Positions 48,373-59,598 of a stretch of DNA of 64,000 bases are shown piece by piece. The stretch covers positions 310,001 through 374,000 of the forward strand of contig JAHLJZ010000003.1 in NCBI GenBank assembly GCA_025602915.1, read 5' to 3'. The first letter of the stretch is position 1; the number at the start of each line of letters is the position of its first letter. Made by a program: the position numbers and the translations under genes. The stretch is from Paraphysoderma sedebokerense. Taxonomy: Eukaryota > Blastocladiomycota > Physodermatomycetes > Physodermatales > Physodermataceae. A model generated the notes under the pieces. The model did not search any database. It was not told the DNA's origin and saw only the letters and a program-made list of their open reading frames with translations.

Positions 48373-49393
48373 TCAGATTTGTTGCCCAGCTTCCGAAGCT
48401 TCAGCTTTTCTTTTACGGACTTCTTCAGCTTTTTCTTGGGCCGCTTTGATCTTGCTTAATCGTTCTTCCTCCATTGCCTAATAGAATATAAGTCGGTAAA
48501 AATTGACAGATAAGTATCATTGGCAAAGTTCGTTTACCTTTCTGCGTTGTTCAGCTGCTTCCAGCCTCTCTTGAATTTCCTTGCTTCCAGGTGACAAGCA
48601 CTCTTGAGAAGCTGTCATTTTTCTTTGATTAACTTCATTGAAATGTTCTTCGAGCTTCTTTTTCTTTTCAAGAAGCTATAAGGGATAGAAGTAAGGGAAA
48701 GTCAACATGGTGCTGATATGGAGGGCATCAATCATTCCTACTTACATGATCTTCGGCTCTTTGGGAAGCAGCTTCAAGCTTCTCTCTCAATTTTTCGGCT
48801 TGTTCTTGGATAATGAGCTCCTCCTTGGATTTCCACTGCGTGACGCGACAAGAGAGATGCTCGAGGATTAGCATTTACATAGAAGCAATGGACAAGAGCA
48901 GTTGAATCGCACACCTGCTTGGCAATTTCTTTTGCTCTATCATTTGCCTCTCTTGCTTTTTCATGTCTAGAATCGTCAAATGCCTTTTAACGCAGCTCAC
49001 CGTTAGTCCCGTGTTCTTAATGCCGCTAATGATTGCGAGAAAATACCTTCTTTCTGCTTTCCGCCGCCTCTAATTTTTCCAGCAAGTTTTCTTTGGATTT
49101 ACTTTCCATTGGGATGATATGTAGCGATTAATAGATGAAGCAGCGCGGAGGCATTAAATATATTAGCCATACCTTTTACGTTCCTTTAAAGTAAATTCGA
49201 CCTCTTCGAAGCGCTTTTGAATTCGAGTTGGTGCTTCAGCATTCGGCTTTTGGTCATGGCGAATCCCAGGGTTGTCAACGATAAAATGTTAGTGGGAACG
49301 GGGTCAATCATGAAAGATTGGGTGAGAAACGCAGCATACATTGGATTTAATATCCACTTCAAACGCAATCGGTTTTTGGGAAGAGGCCATCAT
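48373..49393 (-). CDS. Stathmin-like coiled-coil protein with three repeats
   Basis: Seven exons join in frame to 194 residues. The start MMASSQKPIAFEVDIKSN resembles the N-terminal cap of stathmin (MASSDIQ...QAFELILSP), which blocks the end of the alpha-tubulin interface. A single long charged helix follows. Its motif LEKLEAAESRKK (about residues 50-61) recurs as REKLEAASQRAED (101-113) and IQERLEAAEQRRKAMEEER (148-166), spaced 51 and 48 residues apart. Human stathmin has IQKKLEAAEERRK once and binds two tubulin dimers. The end KAEEVRKRKAEASEAGQQI is like stathmin's HVEEVRKNKESKD. A microtubule-dynamics role is inferred. An unrelated charged coiled coil that resembles it by composition cannot be fully excluded, but the cap segment argues against this. 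Confidence 0.68.
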
Positions 49394-49638
49394 TTCTGGT
49401 AGCGAATCAAACTTATAAGAGAGGGTAGGGTGTTAGGGAGGGCAAACAGGAATTGTTGCTGTTCAATATTGTGTGTTGATCTATTGTCGTTTGAAAATCG
49501 TGATGGAGGTCAAGGGAAGATGTCGTGGCAAGGGAACGCTTGACCGCAGCTACTGAACACGTGGAGAGATGCCGCTCCTGCTTGACCCAGGGATCTTCCG
49601 TTTATTCTTCCATCCATGCATAATCTTTCCACTATAAA

Positions 49639-50753
49639 ATGCGCCGCATCTTTGTTTTTGGGTCCATTAATATTGATGAAATATACAATGTCGCGGATAT
49701 TTGTAAACCGGGAGAAACTATAATGTCGAAAGCTCACAATGTTTTACCAGGTGGAAAGGGTAAGGTGGCTTAGGCCCTGTTCACTTCTTGGTTTGGTAGC
49801 TCTGTTCTCATTCTTTGCGCCGTGCTCTATTGATTCATTTAGGGGCGAATCAAGCGGTCGCCGCAGCAAAATGTGTGCAACTCCATAACTCCCATGCTGT
49901 AGTGTCATTTGTCGGACAAATCGGAGAAGACGGAAAGTGGATACTGGATCTCATGAAAAGGTGCGATATTGACGTCAGTTGCACCTCTATCAACAAAACA
50001 GTGGTAAGACACTCATCTATTGTGTACAAATTACTGCTCCCAGGATATAGCATTAATATCTCTCAGAACACAGGCCGTGCGATCATTCAAGTTGCCCAGA
50101 ATGGAGAAAACGCCATCGTACTTTGGCCCGGGGCAAATCATTGCATCAATCGGACGGAGGTGGAAGATGTTTATAATCATATACATGGGCCTAAAATAGG
50201 AGATTTTGCGATCTTTCAGAATGAAATCTCCGACGGGCCTGCGATAATGGCAACTGCAAAGCAGAAGGGACTCACGGTGGTGTTCAATCCGTCCCCTTGT
50301 GTTGAGATCTCAAAGAATTTTGATACGAAGTGTGTGGATATACTGATAGTGAACCGCAATGAAGCTACATCGCTAATTGAAGGTGGTACAGATTCAGATT
50401 TAATGAAGGAAGAACGGCTGATACAGGAATTGTCTAATATTTACAATCATCTGCGTGGAATTGTTGTTACTTTGGGAGGTGATGGCGTTATTGCTACATT
50501 CAGGCTAGATGGCTGCGAGGAATTCCAAATGTTCCGGATACCTGCCGCTAAAGTTGCGGTTTTAGACACTACCGGTGCAGGAGATACGTTTTTGGGATAT
50601 TTCGTCGGAAGTTTAACTACACCATTTACCGAGAAAGTTATAAACAGGGCTTTAAAATTAGGAGTACTGGCAGCAGGTATTGCTGTCGAGTCTGCTGGAG
50701 CAATGGATAGTATACCTTCCAAAGAGGAAGTGATGAGACGCTTTAAACACTGA
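49639..50753 (+). CDS. RBKS: Ribokinase
   Basis: PfkB-family sugar kinase making ribose-5-phosphate from D-ribose and ATP. Exons 49639-49759, 49843-50003 and 50067-50753 give 322 residues, normal for the family. It starts MRRIFVFGSINIDEIYNV and continues with KPGETIMSKAHNVLPGGKGA and NQAVAAAKCVQ, the PfkB signature 1 region with the substrate-binding GGKGAN. Then come NGENAIVLWPGAN, VFNPSPC, LIVNRNEA and VVTLGGDGV, and signature 2 LDTTGAGDTFLGYFVG with the catalytic Asp in GAGD. The second intron (63 nt) has no stop and keeps the frame if retained. The stop lies 36 bp from the convergent CMTR1 stop. Divergent promoter of 245 bp with the stathmin-like gene. Confidence 0.95.
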
Positions 50754-50789
50754 ATAGAAGATAATCCTTGGATTTATTTTATTCATTAA

Positions 50790-52647
50790 TCACTGAGAAG
50801 GCAATTTCCAATCCTGTAAACATTTTTTCCGAACATAGTCTTGATTTATGTTTACCGGCAGGTCCAAACGATCTATACAGTCGAGCAAATTTTTGAGTCC
50901 CCCCAATTGCTTAACGGCATGTTTCATGTTGATGTTTCGAATGTACTCAACAAATTTTTCGTCTCCTGCGATCTTTTCGGTTTGAATGAATTCTACCATG
51001 TCACTCTCATCGGTGGACTGAGACATTTCTTTGCTCACTTTCACTAGATGTTCCACAATCGTCTCAGACTTCCCTTTGAAACCACGACAAATTAAATACC
51101 GTTCAGAGTTTGCCGGCCGAGATGTGAACGGTTTCACGATTGCTACCTTTTCAAAATGCTTGTAAATGACATAAAGCAATGCCACCATGAAAGGACGGTA
51201 TACGTCGTAAACTTTGAGAACAAAATCGCCATCTTCCGCTAATATTGACAAAGCTATCAACACCTCTGATAACTTTAATCTCTCAGTCAGAACTTCTTGG
51301 TGAAGTTCGTTGCCTTCCACTGAGATTCCTCCGTCACTTAGTACCAAATCAACGCCCCTATTGCTCGTCCCCTTCATCACCATTGACTCGAAATGTCGGA
51401 TATTATCGAGCTTGCAAACGTTACCCGTCTCATCCGCTCCCTGAGATACTTGATATCTACCGTTGTACTGAGACTCCGGATTGAAGTCCTGCAATCTGAA
51501 ATCTCTTTCATCGTTTAGAGTCATGCCAAAGCCATGACAGCGAGTGGTTTTGTACGTTTGGGCTGTCCTCCATAGAATGTACTCGGAAAATCCGCCTGGA
51601 CCACCTACTCGATCAAATATTTGTCAGAGGCCAAACTGATTTCCTATCCAAGGAAATCATCAGCGGCACGAACCACATATGTCGGCGAAGTAAACCATTC
51701 GGGGAACACCCCCTTCACTGTCGATTTTACCCATAGCAATCATTTTTTCAACCACACCGCTTAGCATGTCTATCTCTGCCATTTTAACGGCAGCGCGGTT
51801 GATGAAAATTGATTTGCCGATTCTTTCATACATGTTTGACTTTGACCTCGCTAGTAACGGACAAATCAGCCAAGGAATTACGATCTCATGAAAATTAAAA
51901 TCTGACCTACCTATGGATATTATCTCTTTAGATACAGTATTTAACTTGGTCTGTTTATAATTGAAAAAGATTTCTTTGTTATTCCGCTCAACTCTTGTAG
52001 AAAGGAAAATGAATCGTGACGCACCTTAGAGTCTAGCACGGATTTAGCGAGATCTTCGTTTCCAAATAAATCATAATCAATCGTCACGTTCTGTGATTTC
52101 TCATCAGATCAGTTGAATTTTTTGAACCTTTTAACAGGTGAAGGTAATTCACCTTTTTAACCTCTAAACATAAATCTGATGTTGCTAAACTGGTATTGGA
52201 GCTCAACCATTCAACGGTTTGCCGAGTTACGACCTCCGGCATTTGGTTATAATTTGTGTTGGTATCATGGGACTGTCTACTTGTCGAATGATGTCTGGGC
52301 ATTTGATGGCCGGAATGTTGCGGCGGCGGTCGAGATTCCTCCGGTCTGCTATATGAACTTGGATGGCGAGGCCGATCATCTCGAGACCCGTAAGGTTGAT
52401 TCCTATGCGAAGTACTATGATAGGGATGTTGTCGATTTTTAGAATGACGACGATTATGAAGATAATATTGCACTTCCTCCATTGGTCTCGATGGTGGAGG
52501 AATGGGAGAGACCAAGGGGGTTGCCTTGTATTCAGGATCGGAATCTAAATATAAAGGACGAAACGTGAAAAAATTGTGTCAATCTTCTCGGATGAAGAGA
52601 TGTATCAGTAATCAACTGGAATAGAATGATACCAGTATAAGGATCCA
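50790..52647 (-). CDS. CMTR1: Cap-specific mRNA 2'-O-methyltransferase 1 (CMTR1)
   Basis: Makes cap 1 by methylating the 2'-OH of the first transcribed nucleotide. A short first exon, MDPYT, joins a Pro/His/Arg/Ser-rich, probably disordered region (about 52540-52085). The RrmJ-type fold then shows all four K-D-K-E residues: Lys in FINRAAVKMAEID, Asp in LVLSDGGISVEG, Lys in DFVLKVYDVYRPF and Glu in SRPANSERYLICRGF. The SAM motif, split by an intron near 51.6 kb, reads FADICGGPGGFSEYILW, followed by HGFGMTLNDERDF. The C-terminus ends KKCLQDWKLPSQ, as in CMTR1 just before its inactive guanylyltransferase-like domain. The G-patch and the C-terminal guanylyltransferase-like and WW domains of animal CMTR1 are absent, so this is a catalytic-core form of about 500 residues. 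Confidence 0.93.
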
Positions 52648-52991
52648 TGGTTAAATATAAACGGAAAGGAGCGAAGAGCACGATTCAATTGGTTTTTCTT
52701 GTGGATAGGCAACCAGGAATCAACTGGCGCCAACTTTTAAAAAATCCATCTAGAAGCCGTGGTCCGTAACTCCGTATGCAGGGTCTTGAACAATCTTCAA
52801 TAAAATGAACTGACTTTCGAAATTTGGTTTAATATGGACCAACATTCTTAGTGATCCACCGTTTGAACGAGTTATATACATTTACATAAAATTTGCTCAT
52901 TATTATGTCTAAATACAATATACTCCAGCAATCGGAGAGTGTCTTATTATACAATAACCGTTAGATGTCGGGTTCGATCCTTCGCCTTGTA
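52648..52991. other. Gap between CMTR1 start and CLR4 stop
   Basis: 344 bp with no supported gene. It must hold the CMTR1 promoter and the CLR4 3' end. A short sequence near 52970 looks like a tRNA T-arm but forms no tRNA (see rejected items). Confidence 0.45.
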
Positions 52992-54736
52992 CTACATACT
53001 GATAATTCCTCTGCAATGTCTCGAACCACAGAAACACTGCAGATCTGTACTCGATTTCTTCCGCCTTGGTTCCCTCTTCCCCAAACTAGTTACCTCATGC
53101 CTTCCTTCGTAATCCAAAGTCAGTTCCTCTCCGGGTTGAATGTCCCTTATGGCAAAAAATCCTATGCGATGAAAACTAATATCATGAGTTTCAATAAACA
53201 CAGCGTACGTTCGCAGGTTTGGTTCGCAGCTAAGAAGTACCAAGATGTAAACGGCAAGTCGATGTCGAAAAGATAAAAAAGAAAATATGGTGAGCGAACC
53301 TGTGATTGATAAATCGTGCAAAATTCCCCTTCTCAGATGCATCAATTGAAAACCTAACATCCAAAGCTGACTCCTCAACATTCGGATCTTTCGAAGCAAC
53401 GTCCATATCGAATACGTATGTTCTATAGAGGTTCATTATTGATTAGACGATCATTTCATCGTAAGGAACTTCAAGGTCCTTGAAATATTTTAAGAACTCA
53501 CCTGTAAGCATTCACCTTCTTTGCCTCCATGTCTTCGTAAGTCACGACTTCCCCCAAATACTGCACGACAAAGGTGTTTTTGGGAATAAAATCTTCTGTC
53601 CTCACACCCCACCCTTTCTGGTCTTGCTTACATTTAAATATCGTAAACCGACCATTCCGTGGTTGTTTCTGAAGAAGTCTAGCAGGACAGCTCAAGTCGC
53701 AGGTACATAACGCATTGCACTCAAAGATTGCGAATCCTGGATCTAGGAGGACACGATCTTCCAAGTCGTAGGGTACAGTTCGACATTCTGTGTTGTTGAC
53801 GCAAGAACATGTGATATCATCTCGAATTAAAGTCTCGGGAGTCGTTTTTCGATTCACTTGACAACGGCCGCCTCGGCATTTACAACCCGTCATAAAATCT
53901 GGAGGAGGAATTTCAACAGAGGGAGAGTAGACAAGGGTATTGATGTATTCGAAGGGAGGTGGTAACAGCTCGTCATGTTCATTGTGGATGTAAATCCTTC
54001 GACCTTCCGTTAATGAGAATTTTCTTTCCATTGCATGCTTGAGTTGGATGGTGCGACGAATAGGCGGTTTTGGCACATTATTCGTTGGAGGGACGGGCTT
54101 GATCGGCACTACCTAAATGTCTAATCAGTATGGATGATCGTCCGAAGTCGATGCCACAATGCAGGAATGCTGACCACACTGATATCCTCTTTTTTAACCT
54201 TGACTTTCTCAACCGGCTTCTTGGTTACCGGGGACACTTTGGAAGACTTTGACCTTTTCGTCTGTGCCGATTTTTTTGTCTTGTCGGATTTCAAAGCCTG
54301 GCCCTGAATTTGACAAAGAAGAGATTTAAAAAAAAGGTCAATATATCGCCAAAACTTGTGTCTAGTATAATTACACAAACCTTTGAGTCCACTTTAATCG
54401 TCTCTTTCTTCACTTCAACCAAATTATATTTATCAAAGGGCCTGTACCCTCGGGCTTTAATATCATTCAACTCCACGAATTTTGGATCACTCTCAAGTAT
54501 CAATTTCTTTAACGATTTCTTGGACGCAAATGATTCCGCTGGTTCCCATGTATCCTCAGCTGGATCATCATAACCCAGCCATTTCACCAGATAAAAAGGC
54601 ACACCAGATACTTCAGTGATTGCTCGGATCGTTTCAACCTGTCGGTTGGTAGAGGGGATGAGTTGAAAATGAGGATGTAATGCATTTTTCTTTTCATTAT
54701 CCAGAAGCTACGTACGGTGAATACTTCGCCCGACAT
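52992..54736 (-). CDS. CLR4: Histone H3K9 methyltransferase, SUV39/Clr4 type
   Basis: Heterochromatin writer. The N-terminal chromodomain (FTVETIRAITEVSGVPFYLV, then KWLGYDDPAEDTWEPAESF, with the aromatic-cage Trp and Tyr residues) reads H3K9me. A Lys-rich linker (about 54310-54130) with a nuclear-signal-like KTKKSAQTKRSK follows. The pre-SET Cys cluster has TGCKCRGGRCQVN, CSCVNNTEC and CNALCTCDLSCPARLLQ. The SET domain shows KGWGVRTEDFIPKNTFVVQY, LGEVVT, NFARFINHSCEPNL, and ELTLDYEG. The post-SET CFCGSRHCRGII supplies the last zinc cysteines. About 500 residues, as expected for SUV39H/Clr4. Presence implies H3K9me heterochromatin. All catalytic motifs look intact. Confidence 0.95.
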
Positions 54737-54978
54737 TTTATGGTGAATTATATCTGATGCTTGACGTCTGTATGTTTGATCATGGCAGTCGTAGGAAGAG
54801 TGTGCCTTTGGAACTCTAAATCACGAAAGACCTCAAATTCTAATTCGGCTTCAGCCACTTACTTCACAACAGTTTGCAATTATTACAGTGCTTTTTCATA
54901 TACAATATTTTTTATTTATCAGATTAATGTCTAGCTTTTTACATATTGTTTGTACAGACAGTTTTCGTTTTCGTAGGT

Positions 54979-55809
54979 TCACCCCGGACGAGAAGGAGGA
55001 AATGGAGGATAAGACGGAGGCAGGGATGGTGGAAAAGGTTGCTGCAAAGAAGGATTCTGGTTATTCTGCAATTGATTTTGCGGTAGTAGCTGCTGAGCAG
55101 GCATAGAAGGGAAGGGAGTATATGAAGGTGATGTCTGATTGATCGTTTGGAAAGTCTGAAGGAGAGGTAATAGTTGTTGCGAATTTTGGGTGACAATGGC
55201 TTGGTTAACTAACTGTTGAAGAGGCTGTAATGGGTTAATTTGATTTTGAGCTGCACTTATAGCGGAGAGTTGTTGAGAGATCGCGGCCAACTGTGCTAAC
55301 TGGGGAAGTTGTGCCAACTGAAGTGGGTCTGGTGTAGATGTCATGGTCGGAGTCGGAATACCCTCTCCAGTGTCTTTCCTACTCTCTGGGACATACTGAT
55401 TGACATTCGATGAACTATTGCTCATTACTCGTCGTCGTTTCCTTAACGATTCATTGCCATTCAAGTCACCCTGCAAGCCCGAAACCTCAGTCTTTCGTTT
55501 CGCAAACACACTTGTCCCTTTCCCCTCGACTTCAACATCCTCAAGTTCAACATGAGGTAACTCTACCGGTCCATTCGAATCCTGTAAAAACGCTTCCTTA
55601 TCTTTAGGGTCACAACACTGTCGTTTAAAAGCCGTATTCAAATCTACGTAGGCAGTGATAAGATGTTCCCGTGGACAATCATAAATGTTCTTTAGCAGAG
55701 GGTTATCACTTGGTGGAGGATCGAGCGAAGCGATAAAATTGGGAGCTCTGACTACCTCGAGCAGAGAATGAGTCTGTAGTTTCGGTTCCGTGTATGTCAT
55801 ATTAGACAT
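54979..55809 (-). CDS. Unrecognised Gln/Pro-rich, probably nuclear protein
   Basis: Intronless frame of 276 residues from the ATG at 55809 (MSNMTYTEPKLQTHSLLEVV); a non-ATG extension of four codons upstream is not needed. Residues 1-90 look folded, with DNPLLKNIYDCPREHLITAY and VDLNTAFKRQCCDPKDKEAF. A basic LRKRRRV cluster follows that could be a nuclear signal. The last 120 residues are low complexity, dominated by Gln, Leu and Pro (LQLAQLPQLAQLAAISQQLS), ending in a Pro/Tyr/Phe-rich tail with PPSYPPF, a PPxY-like WW ligand. This plan is typical of transcription co-regulators, but I recognise no family. It is divergent from UreF with 147 bp between starts. Confidence 0.7.
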   Translation of the reverse strand: MSNMTYTEPKLQTHSLLEVVRAPNFIASLDPPPSDNPLLKNIYDCPREHLITAYVDLNTAFKRQCCDPKDKEAFLQDSNGPVELPHVELEDVEVEGKGTSVFAKRKTEVSGLQGDLNGNESLRKRRRVMSNSSSNVNQYVPESRKDTGEGIPTPTMTSTPDPLQLAQLPQLAQLAAISQQLSAISAAQNQINPLQPLQQLVNQAIVTQNSQQLLPLLQTFQTINQTSPSYTPFPSMPAQQLLPQNQLQNNQNPSLQQPFPPSLPPSYPPFPPSRPG

Positions 55810-55956
55810 GAAGCGAAACAAGTAAAACAGGTGAAAGGGTAACGGGAATGACGAAAGACGAGCACGAGACCGTGATGTATTATCCTTGAAATTGAACTGA
55901 ACTTGGAGATGTGCTAGCGATGATACCCGACTTTAATTTATATTTAAGCAGTGCCA

Positions 55957-56921
55957 ATGAACGACTGGATCCTCTTCCAATTTGCCGACTCTGCTCTCCC
56001 AACGGGTGGGTTCGTTGCAAGCGCAGGTTAATCAATAACTCTATCTTTCCGATTGAATCAATTACACATCTTTAAAAAATGTTGTTAAACCCATTCTCCA
56101 GGTCTCGAATCTGCCGCTCAACTCGGACTCGTCCTATCGGATCAAAAGTCGTTGTTCACATTCATTCAATCATCGACTAATAACTATGCTTACTCTACAC
56201 TTCCATATATTACAAAAATTTACAACCTCATCAACGAAACAAGTCAGACAAACACGTTGTTACGATTCGTGTGCGAAGTGGACGAACATTTTGAAATCAG
56301 TAATTTAAATGATGTTTCCAGACGTGCGTCAAGAGCTCAAGGCATGTCCTTTTTGACGTTGGCATTGAAAAGTTTTATCACAGTGAAAGACGAAAATGGA
56401 CATGAAGATAAGCCCGTTTTCACTGATAGCAGAAAGGAGCGAGTGGCGACTGTTATTTCGCTTTTAAAAAGTCGAGTAAGGAAGGAGCAGTCTTACGGAC
56501 ATTTGGCTATAACATTTGGCCTTGTTGCCTTTTACCTGGATATTGAACTTGGTATGTTATCCTTCCATTGAATCTACCTTTTCTATAGATTCTTCACGGC
56601 CACGATTGGAACCACACCCTAACGACCATTTGTCTTTTAATCTTTTAACTCGAATTTTCTTCAAATGAATCTCATGTAGATTCTGCGAGAAAGTTACACC
56701 TCTTCTTGTTTGTCCGATCCGTCATTTCAGCAGCCGTCCGGTTAAACCTGGCCGGGCCTTACGAGGGTCAGCAAATTCTACATAAGTCGGAGGAATACAT
56801 CTCCAGTCTATTGAGGGACACGGAAAATTTAGATATTGAAGACGCTTGCCAGACGAATCCATTGTTAGATATTTGTCAGGGTTTGCATGAAAAGTTGTAT
56901 TCTAGGTTGTTCAATTCGTGA
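55957..56921 (+). CDS. ureF: Urease accessory protein UreF
   Basis: UreF works with UreG and UreD to deliver nickel to urease. Exons 55957-56026, 56102-56551 and 56680-56921 give 253 residues. It starts MNDWILFQFADSALPTGGFV with ASAGLESAAQLGLV, the strongest family motif (DSALPTGGF...SGLE). Then come NNYAYSTLPYITKIYNL and RASRAQGMSFLTLALKSF, QSYGHLAITFGLVAFYLDI, and the helix FLFVRSVISAAVRLNLAGPY ending in EGQQILHKSEEYISS. Helical throughout, no signal peptide. Length is slightly above bacterial UreF (about 220-230), as usual for eukaryotes. No other urease gene is in this window, so its partners must lie elsewhere. Confidence 0.92.
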
Positions 56922-57182
56922 GGACCAATCTCAGGACTCGAGATGATACCATCCCAATAGGTACTTAGATTTACAATTTATTGTGTATGATTCCGTCATA
57001 TTTGTGGGTACTGTGTAAATAATCTCGCCTTTCCACTGTTTTGGACATAATGATTCTACCCGCAAAATTGAACCTCAGACGTGAAAAAGTGAAGTAGAAA
57101 ATCAGGAACTTGATTGCGAGATGTCGTACAAACTTGACGGAGGTTTATTTGTGCAATAACATTTAACTGACAATTAATATTT

Positions 57183-58663
57183 TCAGTTCTTTCGACGTAA
57201 CAGATAATGTCCAACCATCCATTCCTCCCCGTCGTTGTAATTGAATAATTCTTCGACCTAGATTGGCAGAGCGTGTTAATTTTCGGAAAACTGGCCATTC
57301 ATTCACAAACATAGTTCGACATACCGCGAGATAAAATACTCTCCATCGATTCCACCATCTCTTGGTTTCACCCAATCCATATCCAGCCATTACTTTATCT
57401 CTCAAGGCAACGTTTTTATCCATGTTTCTTAACCATTCCCGACTGGTGCGTCCATAATGTTTACCGTTCACGGCCCAGCTCTTAGCTACGGTTAAATCAT
57501 TCTGGAAGTACATGAACAAGTCATGGGAAGGCATCATTCCGCCGCTAAAGAAGTAACGCGCCATCCACGACTGGTCATCCGTAGTGATGAAGTGGTACGG
57601 AAGCGATTTATGGCAGAAGACATGGATGAAGACCGAGGGGGTGCCAAATTCAGGGGACGACTCGCGCTTCAGTAATTTTGAGAGTTTTTGAAAGAGACTT
57701 TGAATATTTTTAGTATGTTCAATCATCTCAACGCTCATGATTCGGTCAAACCTAATGGGATCAAAATCGACATGGGTGAGTCTTCAGCTTTTTATCGCTT
57801 TTTAAGGGTCGTGAAGCTTACGTGTAATTTGAATTCCATTCGTTTATATCGGCAGTGACTACCTCCAGATTTTCATAACCTCTCTTTCGAGCTTGAGTTT
57901 CGATATGCAGCCTTTGGGAGGATGAATTGGAAATGGCGGTGATTCTGGAATTTGGATATCTCTACACAAGTGAAAGCAGATCAGACCCAGTTTACAGCCG
58001 TTCACCAAGATTTAATAACATACCTCACACAGGAATAAGCAAAGGCTTCCCCAACCGCAACCTAAATCCAAAATATCCATGCCATCAACCAATTCGGCTC
58101 TTTGGCAATACAGTTCAAACATGGCGACTTCGGCCTCTTCCAACGTATTCACACCAGGTGGGAATAAGCATGAAGAATATTTGAGGCGGGGGCCAAGGCA
58201 AAGTCTGTATGAATACAAATATCAGTATCTGTGTGTAGTGAACACTCGAAAACCGGATTGAGGCCGCAAGGAAGAAATCAACATACTTGAAGAATTCAGT
58301 ATCGACCATATAGTGTTGCTCGTTGGCCTTATCGGTATGCAGAGCAATTTGTTCAAGACGAATCAAGTTTTCGACAAAGTCCCACTTGATGGCTGTCGTT
58401 TCCTGAAAACTAGTTTTCGTTTTATAATCTCTGTTCAACTGGGACAACCTCATTTTGAGAAGTTGTCTGATTCCGAAACGAAGCAAAGAGTCGGTGTACA
58501 GTCCATTGTCGATTATGTATTCTTGGGCCTTTTCTATCCATGTTTGTGGATTGGATTCTGCGGTTTTTGAGGGCTCTAAGGGGGTTGTGACGTCCGAAGT
58601 GGATTGTTTTTTCTTTCTGTTAGTGAGGACGGAGGCGGGTTCCGTTGACGAAGAGGTAGTCAT
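57183..58663 (-). CDS. SAM-dependent methyltransferase, cyclopropane-synthase/coclaurine-N-MT-like
   Basis: Member of the CFA synthase superfamily, closest in plan to the plant and algal coclaurine-N-methyltransferase-like branch rather than to bacterial Cfa. Start MTTSSSTEPASVLTNRKKK is Ser/Thr-rich. Next comes a helical lid (ALHTDKANEQHYMVDTEFFK), then LGPRLKYSSCLFPPGVNTLE and EAEVAMFELYCQRA. SAM motif I is LDLGCGWGSLCLFL, followed by RITAISNSSSQRLHIETQA, MSVEMIEHTKNI and VFIHVFCHKSLPYHF. It ends, after a final intron with an acceptor at about 57,260, VEELFNYNDGEEWMVGHYLL, strikingly like plant CNMT ends. The alternative without that splice loses the conserved end. Substrate (amine or lipid) is unknown. 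Head-to-head with the classical CFA gene. Confidence 0.87.
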
Positions 58664-59598
58664 GGTTTTGCAACAATAGGTGTATAGAGAAGGATCCTGT
58701 GTTTAACTTTGCAGTAAAGCGTATACTGAAGCGAAGATGGCAACAACGGGTTGGCCTTGGGTTTTAATTGAGTTTGTTTGGGACGGAATCACTGAACCGG
58801 AATTTTACAAATTTTAGGCAGACGCGAACTTGGGATTGCTCGGACAATCACTTTTTGAATTAGTCAATTTAGCGTGAATGTGGAGATCTGATTTTGCTCA
58901 AGAACAACAGTGAAGATGGACGCAGCTCGCACAGCAATCGCCTATGGCTATAATTATATATACGCAGGATAGCACAGCGATCCCATAGCACAAGTCAGCA
59001 CAATCACTGCTCAATCTCTTCTATTTCTGATTGCCAGATCCGATGCAAATGTCGACATCGGGGGGTGAAAGGTAGTGATAGCGGGATGATGTGATGGCGT
59101 GGCGCAGATGTGTGGTTGGACACAATGGGCGACTCTTAATTCCCATTCCTCCCTGGCGCAGTGACTGATTCATTCTCGCGTCCTGCTTTGTCATCCCTCC
59201 CACAATCCGCCACACGTGTCCTGTCCCTCGATGCTCCCCGGAGGAAATCGAATCCAGGCAGGAGTCCAGGCCGAGTGAGGCAGACTTGTCCAGCCCGATT
59301 CTGATTCACCGCTCAGCAGTTGCTGGTGAACACAGTGAACCAGAGAGTGAACGGAATGAATTCCCACATGCCGGTAACCAAGCTTGCAGTGTCGATCGGA
59401 TCGGGCGGTCGTCGAGGCAGATTCAGAGGAGTGGAATTTTTCCACTGCAAAACAATTGTCTCCTTACCATTCCCTGTCACTGCCACAATTACAAACCATC
59501 CTCATTACATAATCCCACCTCCCTCTCTCTCACTCTTATATATATCTGTCCGCTATCATACACTAACCCCCCTCCAAAAAGTCGCATACCTACCAATC
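58664..59598. other. Divergent regulatory region between two CFA-family genes
   Basis: 935 bp, the longest gene-free gap in the window. Open frames in it (59286-59675 and others) carry no family features. The side nearest the + strand gene becomes pyrimidine-rich and contains a TATATATA tract at about 59535, some 60 bp before the ATG at 59599, a plausible core-promoter element. I see no repeat or RNA gene. Confidence 0.5.

Noticed and set aside
52965-52990. GGTTCGATCC, like a tRNA B box
   Set aside because: The flanking bases do not form a T stem and no A box, anticodon arm or acceptor stem lies at the right distance; it sits at the CLR4 3' end.
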